Shown here piece after piece: positions 59,601-64,000 of a stretch of 64,000 nucleotides of DNA. The DNA is taken from positions 518,634 to 582,633 of the forward strand of contig CM046847.1 of NCBI GenBank assembly GCA_025618425.1, read 5' to 3'. The DNA is from Heliocidaris tuberculata. Its lineage: Eukaryota; Echinodermata; Echinoidea; Camarodonta; Echinometridae. The notes beneath the pieces were generated by a model. That model was given only the letters and a program-made list of their open reading frames with translations. It was not told the origin of the DNA and searched no databases. How positions within the stretch are numbered: position 1 is the stretch's first letter; every line of letters starts with the position of its first letter. The translations under genes and the position numbers were made by a program.

Positions 59601-61247
59601 CTCGCCTACACAAACCGATACACAATCACAAAATTGGAGGGAAGCCCACAACAACTATAACGGTCATCAGTCAACAAACAACACACACCCAGTACCGGGT
59701 AATCTAAATACAATGCACACGGCCAATCATCCGTGCAGGGTAGGGAAGGGCAGGGCTAGGCCAATCCAGTTACACACTGGTTCAGCAGACTTGACTCGGC
59801 ACATAAAATACACACACACACACCCACTCCGTGCATGCATGCACGCAATCCACACACACACACACAGTCCACAGAGAGCTACACACCCATCCACACGTGT
59901 ACACACAAATACAGGACGGATAGAGAGAGAGGTCACAGTATACGTGGTGGTGGTGGTGGGCAGGGCCATTTGTAAACAACAATTATCTTACCTATTTTTC
60001 TCCAATTCATTGTGCGTAGATCGACTACTGTAAGAATAATCAGAAAAATAAAACATTAATTAACATATGACAACTAAAATGCTTTGTGTTACAATAAATA
60101 CAATAAATACGTGGAATTACAACATGGTCTGTTCTTGAAATGAATAGAACAGCTGACTTCGTCGCTCTAGACTATGACGTGTTGATCTACACGCGCGCAT
60201 AGTACTAGTATATGCTGCAATGAACAGCTGATCGAATGGGCGCCAGTGCAATAGAAGCGTAACTGTAATGTTAAGCTAAAAATGAAATCATTATTCGAGT
60301 TGAAACGATACAACTGTAAAGTTAACATTATGGAAACATTTTATGATATATCGAACGAAACAAACAAAAATAATTACTCTTTGAGTTGGATAATGAATTT
60401 GGCCAGTTACGAAAGATCACAGACTAGTAATTCTATCGCGCCATTTTCTGGAAAAGGCTACTATACTAACGGACATCAAGACATGACAAACCGGTCAATT
60501 CACACATCTGATTATGATTACGATATGTCCAGTGAAATGACAAGAAAAGAGGTCAATTCAGTGTTCGATTGTCCACATTGTTTGACTCATACAGGTACGA
60601 TATTGCTTTAGACAAGAGTCCATATCTTAATTCTTATCAACAATCATGACATGAAGGGACATGTCTGAAGCTCATTCAACCTTAGCACGAGTTGGCAATA
60701 TTTGGTTTTAATTATTTTTACCTATTGGAATTCAGCCTCTTCACACGGTGTTTCCTCTTATTATTAGCTTCATGTGTGTATGGTGACGCATATCCATGTT
60801 CTGAAGAAAAAAAATGAAACATGGTCTTTGTTAAAAAGGTGGGATTTATTGTTGTTCTGTCTCAAAACTAAATTCTAAAAGATCTGAGTCAGATTCTTCA
60901 GAAGCAGACCAAGTCGCTCAGACCTAAGTCATAAAATCCACCCCAAAGTTCCAAACATAAACGATAACCTGACAATTCAAATGACAATATAATGTACTGA
61001 CGACTCAGTTTAGTCCCCGTGATCATAACATGTTGATCAAAATAACTTCCACGTAGTCTCCATTGAGCACAAACAAACGACACAAAAATGGTAACTGTCA
61101 AAACTCGTACCCAGCACTGCATGCAATGACTCATCATCATCTCACTGGATCACTAAAATTGAACAAATTCTCACCTCTTTCTCTTCTCTCCAAAAATTCT
61201 GCAGCTTGAAGCAACTGTTCGATATTGAGTATTGATACATCTTCCAT
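53538..61247 (-). CDS. MXD: MXD/MAD-family bHLH-zipper transcriptional repressor, six exons, complete
   Basis: MXD proteins pair with MAX on CACGTG E-boxes, recruit SIN3 and oppose MYC. Exons 61175-61247, 60722-60800, 59992-60027, 55582-55696, 54456-54615 and 53538-53653 join in phase to 192 codons and a stop. Residues 8-23 ([16 protein letters not shown]) form the SIN3-interaction helix. Residues 55-68 are the basic region with the E-box-reading His56, Glu60 and Arg64 (HNELEKNRR). The helix-loop-helix runs to about 101 ([17 protein letters not shown]). Zipper heptads fall at Leu103, Tyr110, Leu117, Leu124 and Leu131. The acidic tail ([11 protein letters not shown]) is like MXD/MXI1. MXD1, MXD3, MXD4 or MXI1 cannot be told apart; it is probably the single invertebrate MXD. 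Confidence 0.96.
54456..54615 (-). CDS. MXD: MXD exon 5 (leucine zipper)
   Basis: Acceptor GATTACAG|GATCTT, donor GAAAG|GTATGT. Encodes [16 protein letters not shown] and [17 protein letters not shown]. Confidence 0.95.
54905..55130 (-). other. Unexplained GC-rich island in MXD intron 4
   Basis: About 225 bp, more GC-rich than its AT-rich surroundings, with an open frame of 60 codons (54923-55105) and internal palindromes such as CCAAGCACCGGCGCTTGG. It does not match a gene, tRNA or snRNA that I recognise. Could be a SINE or a piece of a structured RNA gene. Confidence 0.4.
55582..55696 (-). CDS. MXD: MXD exon 4 (helix-loop-helix)
   Basis: Acceptor TTTAACAG|GCGTGC, donor ATCACG|GTAAGC. Encodes [18 protein letters not shown] and [15 protein letters not shown]. 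Confidence 0.97.
56746..57478. repeat. Inverted pair of a 235-bp repeat
   Basis: AATAGACCTGTTCACAAA starts the left copy (about 56746-56982) and the mirrored right copy (about 57078-57475). Shared steps include CCTGGGGACCTAGCAACGAG and TGACAAGCCTCTGACAAGC with their complements. The right copy carries a MITE near its end. Confidence 0.85.
57300..57468. mobile_element. MITE with GGGCCCGTTGCATAAAACTT ends, copy 1
   Basis: Termini are inverted repeats (TTGCATAAAACTTACC and its complement). The core contains TGGTAGTTACCATTGATGGC. The inverted partner repeat at 56746 lacks it (CTTTGTGAACAGGTCTATT), confirming insertion. Confidence 0.88.
58796..59161. mobile_element. TIR element with GGCCCGAATTC ends, hosting a nested MITE
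   Basis: Outer ends GGCCCGAATTCACAAAGGAG and its complement, with CATGGTTTAAAC in both arms. Flanked by ATA on each side (possible 3-bp duplication). Inner element at 58848-59003 listed separately. Confidence 0.85.
58848..59003. mobile_element. MITE nested in the GGCCCGAATTC element, copy 2
   Basis: Ends GGGTGCCGTTGCATAAAACT and its complement. Shares the GGTAGTTACCATTGATGGCA core with 57300-57468. Confidence 0.88.
59803..59867. repeat. CA-rich microsatellite patches
   Basis: Two (CA)n stretches in MXD intron 3. Confidence 0.8.
59992..60027 (-). CDS. MXD: MXD exon 3 (36-nt micro-exon, basic region)
   Basis: Acceptor TCTTACAG|TAGTCG, donor AATAG|GTAAGA. Encodes [11 protein letters not shown] of the DNA-reading basic region. 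Length and phases fit both neighbours exactly. Vertebrate MXD genes also have a very short exon here. Confidence 0.95.
60722..60800 (-). CDS. MXD: MXD exon 2
   Basis: Acceptor TTCTTCAG|AACATGG, donor AATAG|GTAAAA. Encodes EHGYASPY, conserved in MXD proteins, then a basic NKRKHRVKR stretch that may act as a nuclear localisation signal. Confidence 0.93.
61175..61247 (-). CDS. MXD: MXD exon 1 (SIN3-interaction helix)
   Basis: ATG at 61247, donor AGAG|GTGAGA. The frame stays open upstream to 61511, but the SIN3-interaction helix is N-terminal in this family, so the 61247 start is preferred. Confidence 0.93.
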
Positions 61248-61486
61248 GATTTTGATGCTGGATCTACCACAAATCAGTAAAAAAAAGCCCTTTATATCAC
61301 GGTTCGCAGTTGATAGAATGTCACAGATCTGGTGCCTCCACAGGTTTGTGTACATTTCATGTGCAGCAACACGATTGAATACAGAACACTTCCAATGCAG
61401 TGTACGTGTGTGTATGCGGAGCTCGGAGGCTAGGCGAACGCAACGATCGTTTTGACATGACAGGACGAGAATGCAAACAAACCAGT

Positions 61487-61492
61487 CACGTG
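61487..61492. promoter_or_regulatory. Canonical E-box CACGTG upstream of MXD
   Basis: 240 bp upstream of the MXD start codon. CACGTG is the site bound by MYC/MAX and MXD/MAX. Confidence 0.6.
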
Positions 61493-61509
61493 CTGCTGTG
61501 CATTCTTTC

Positions 61510-61557
61510 ATTGGTCAAGTCAACCCAGGTTACGAAAGATATTTTTAGCCAGCCAAT
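61510..61557. promoter_or_regulatory. Two CCAAT motifs upstream of MXD
   Basis: ATTGG at 61510-61514 (CCAAT on the gene strand) and CCAAT at 61553-61557 on the plus strand. They lie between the two E-boxes, as expected of a proximal promoter. Confidence 0.5.
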
Positions 61558-61599
61558 CACGAGCTTTCAGTTTGCAAAGGCAGAGGTCCATGTGTAACA

Positions 61600-61605
61600 C
61601 ACGTG
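61600..61605. promoter_or_regulatory. Second canonical E-box CACGTG upstream of MXD
   Basis: 353 bp upstream of the start codon. Part of ACACGTGGG. Confidence 0.6.
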
Positions 61606-62000
61606 GGTACACCACGCCCAGTTTTTACTCAAAACATCAACAAACCCAACGTGCAAGCAAAATGTGCAAGAGTATAGAGAAACTTTGTGTATGTGCGGTA
61701 TGACTAAAGCTACGACAACTCGTTGGTTATATTAGGGAGGTGGCATTTATCATGGTCATATGAAAATTTAACTGATTTTATATAATTTGGAATAATAGTG
61801 AATTTGATTTTTATTCAACATCACTGATTTACATTAATATTCTATTCATAAACATTATTATCATACGTATATTTATAACAAAAATATAGTTAAGATCATG
61901 AACATAATTGAACTTGCCATGACATAGTGTGAAAAAAGGCAAGCTTCAAGTTTAGTTTCTAAGATTATTATGTCTGTAACTATTCTCATAAATATTTTTT
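61606..62000. other. MXD upstream flank, nothing further seen
   Basis: Mostly AT-rich. No exon recognised. Confidence 0.6.
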
Positions 62001-62520
62001 AGAGGGGATGTCCACCCTGGTATTAAGTTGATTTGAATAAATGAAGAAAAATGAGAAACAGATTAGTGAAAGTTTGAGCAAAATCCGATAAGAAATAAGA
62101 AGATTGTGAATTTTTGAAGTTGTAATCAATCAAACACAAATTGGCAACTTGGCAAATTGATACTTGACGTATCTTGCGAGCTCCTTTCCCTTTTGCTCAG
62201 CCTCATAGAAAATTTTTATAAATTTTCATTTTCTTAGTCTTTGATGAAGGAATAAATATGTTTAATACAGGTTTTGTGTAAAAACATGAGCAATGATTAT
62301 GTCTAAGGTGCATGTATGTTTGATTTTTTTAAAAGAGAAAATGGAAATTAATGATTGGGGGGCATAGCAAAGCTCGCAAGCCCGACTCAGGTCACGGGAG
62401 ATGTCAATTTGTGTCTGATTGATTACAATTTTTTTGAATTCATGACTTTCTTATTTTTATTGTATTTTGCTTAAATATTCACTTTTTCCCTCTTTTTACT
62501 TTTTCTTTTGTTCACAGTCC
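62001..62520. mobile_element. MITE, most complete copy of the GTTTGAGCAAAATC family
   Basis: The left arm carries AAGTTGATTTGAATAAA, AAGTTTGAGCAAAATCCGAT and AATCAATCAAACACAAATTG; the right arm has the inverted GTGTCTGATTGATTACAA and tails off at ATATTCACTTTTTCCC. Related to 8700-8960 and 14317-15700. Confidence 0.7.
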
Positions 62521-64000
62521 GAGGTTTTCAGATTATGTGCCCCCCCCCACACACACACACACAGAGTCGTGTGCCCAAGGATCAAGATGGATGCCCGACA
62601 TATCGGCTTTTGACGTGTATATCACTATATCAGCACCTTGGATTTTGGAACGTATAGTGAGGCTCGTGACAAATTAATGTCATCCCTCGGAGGCTCTGAC
62701 AAAAAAATAACATCACATCTCCGTTATTTTGGTGCTGTCTTTGGTTTTTATCATTTCAACTCCAAAGCACTGTCTTTTTCATGAATACCATGATTTTCAC
62801 TGGCGAATCCTGATGCATGGAAATGCGTGAGCCCCCAACAAAATATAATCTGACATACACAAGCCTTTGTCTGGAGGGTTAGTCTTCTTTTCTTTTAAAG
62901 AAATTAAGGACGAGGTTTAGCAGGGTTCATATTTTTAGTATCTAAAATAGTCAAAATGTATAGGGGTCTAAACCCTAACTATTATTTCATAACTTGAACA
63001 CAATGTCGAGTTATAATGTTTAGCATGAATATTGACTCAGGAATAATTTACTTACTAAATATTGAATCACAATTTCAGTCAGCAGACAAATGTTGTTTTT
63101 TTTTTAAGTCTATACAGTTCAATATAGCAACTGCTACATCTGTAAACTTGTGTAGCAATCATACACAAAACCAAAATGCATATCAAATTGCTATGCTGTA
63201 CCAGGTATACTTAATTATTATTGCATGGGTTGACCCGATACTGTCATTGTTTAAACGATTTTTCTTTTTTCTACTTTGAAGCTCAATTAATTACATCCAG
63301 TAGGATCATACTGGCAAAAACTCTATATGCATGAAGTCTAACTGATTTCTGGTATACATGGATGGATTCGAAACAAACTTCGTTGTAATTCCTTCATATA
63401 TGAATTTGGAAACTAAATTATTCCCTCTGCATGTCTTCTTCTTCTTCTTCTTTATTTTTTTCTATTTTAAATCTTGTTTTGTCTTTCAATCATTCTCAAT
63501 TGTTTACAAGATATTGCCCTGGAGTTTTTTTGAGCTGTAAAAAGTAAATATGAGTTATCAAAACTATAAGTTTTAAAAAATGTATGAATTCATCATAAAG
63601 TCACTCGAAAATATAAATAAGAGGCCTACACTTATAAAGTTATATATATCTGATCATATAGATGTAATAATATATTTCTTCAATTTCTTAATTTAAAACA
63701 ATGGGACAATAACACATCCCCTGTAAAAAGTTTAGCGGAACGCTTTGGTTTTCACTGTTGATTTCATACCCGTCACCAGCGGAGTACGAGTAAAGGCTGA
63801 TATAAGAGATGGCATTCTGTGCGGTATACATTATCATTTTTTTAATTTTTTTTTTTAATCAGCTCGTCAAACCGAATCTCTATAGCCTAAGCTATATCCT
63901 GTATCATTCTTTTCCCTTTAAGTTATTGCTTGAGAAAAAATGCTGATGAAAATTAATTACATGTATCTTGTTTTTTGTATTTATATGCTATTACATCATT
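62521..64000. other. Right end of window, no gene seen
   Basis: AT-rich DNA with a short CA run at 62550 and poly-T stretches. Small frames lack any family signature. Confidence 0.6.

Noticed and set aside
1..64000. CRISPR array, prophage or bacterial operon
   Set aside because: Spliced animal genes and eukaryotic repeats throughout; the tandem repeats lack unique spacers.

Overview
This is a eukaryotic, gene-sparse and transposon-rich window. Its spliced genes are animal families: tankyrase, FAM124, a MXD/MAD-type bHLH-zipper and a MULE/SWIM protein. The many foldback and miniature inverted-repeat elements, long poly-G/poly-C runs and CR1/L2-like LINE tails suggest a deuterostome invertebrate, most likely an echinoderm such as a sea urchin. 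The taxon is inferred from style, not proven. Gene models were built by hand: exons were joined only where GT/AG sites, reading phase and protein similarity agreed.

Left to right: (1) 444-5033, minus strand: the 5' part of a tankyrase gene (five ankyrin-repeat exons, continuing off the left edge). (2) 5071-12457: a 7.4-kb TIR-bounded insertion with a perfect 6-bp target duplication, ending 37 bp before the tankyrase start codon, followed by LINE and MITE debris to about 17.6 kb. (3) 17750-23623, plus strand: a two-exon FAM124-family gene of 778 codons with a long, Ser/Arg-rich N-terminal extension. (4) 28331-40112, minus strand: a complete eight-exon gene of 737 codons combining a FAR1/GCM-like Cys-rich N-terminus, a MULE transposase-like RNase-H core and a SWIM zinc finger. 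Two of its introns carry minisatellites built from the adjacent exon end plus its splice donor. (5) 40.1-49.7 kb: repeats (a 1.2-kb foldback, a hAT element with a perfect 8-bp duplication, and an orphan RecQ helicase first exon between 310-bp inverted arms). (6) 53538-61247, minus strand: a complete six-exon MXD gene of 192 codons, with a probable 3.8-kb 3' UTR and two CACGTG E-boxes upstream of its start.

The genes do not form an operon-like unit. MXD is a transcriptional repressor, tankyrase a poly(ADP-ribosyl) transferase; the FAM124 and MULE/SWIM proteins have no established function in this setting. The most distinctive structure is the interplay of mobile and tandem DNA with gene borders: the element at the tankyrase 5' end, the splice-donor-bearing minisatellites, and several nested insertions whose empty sites can be read within the same window.
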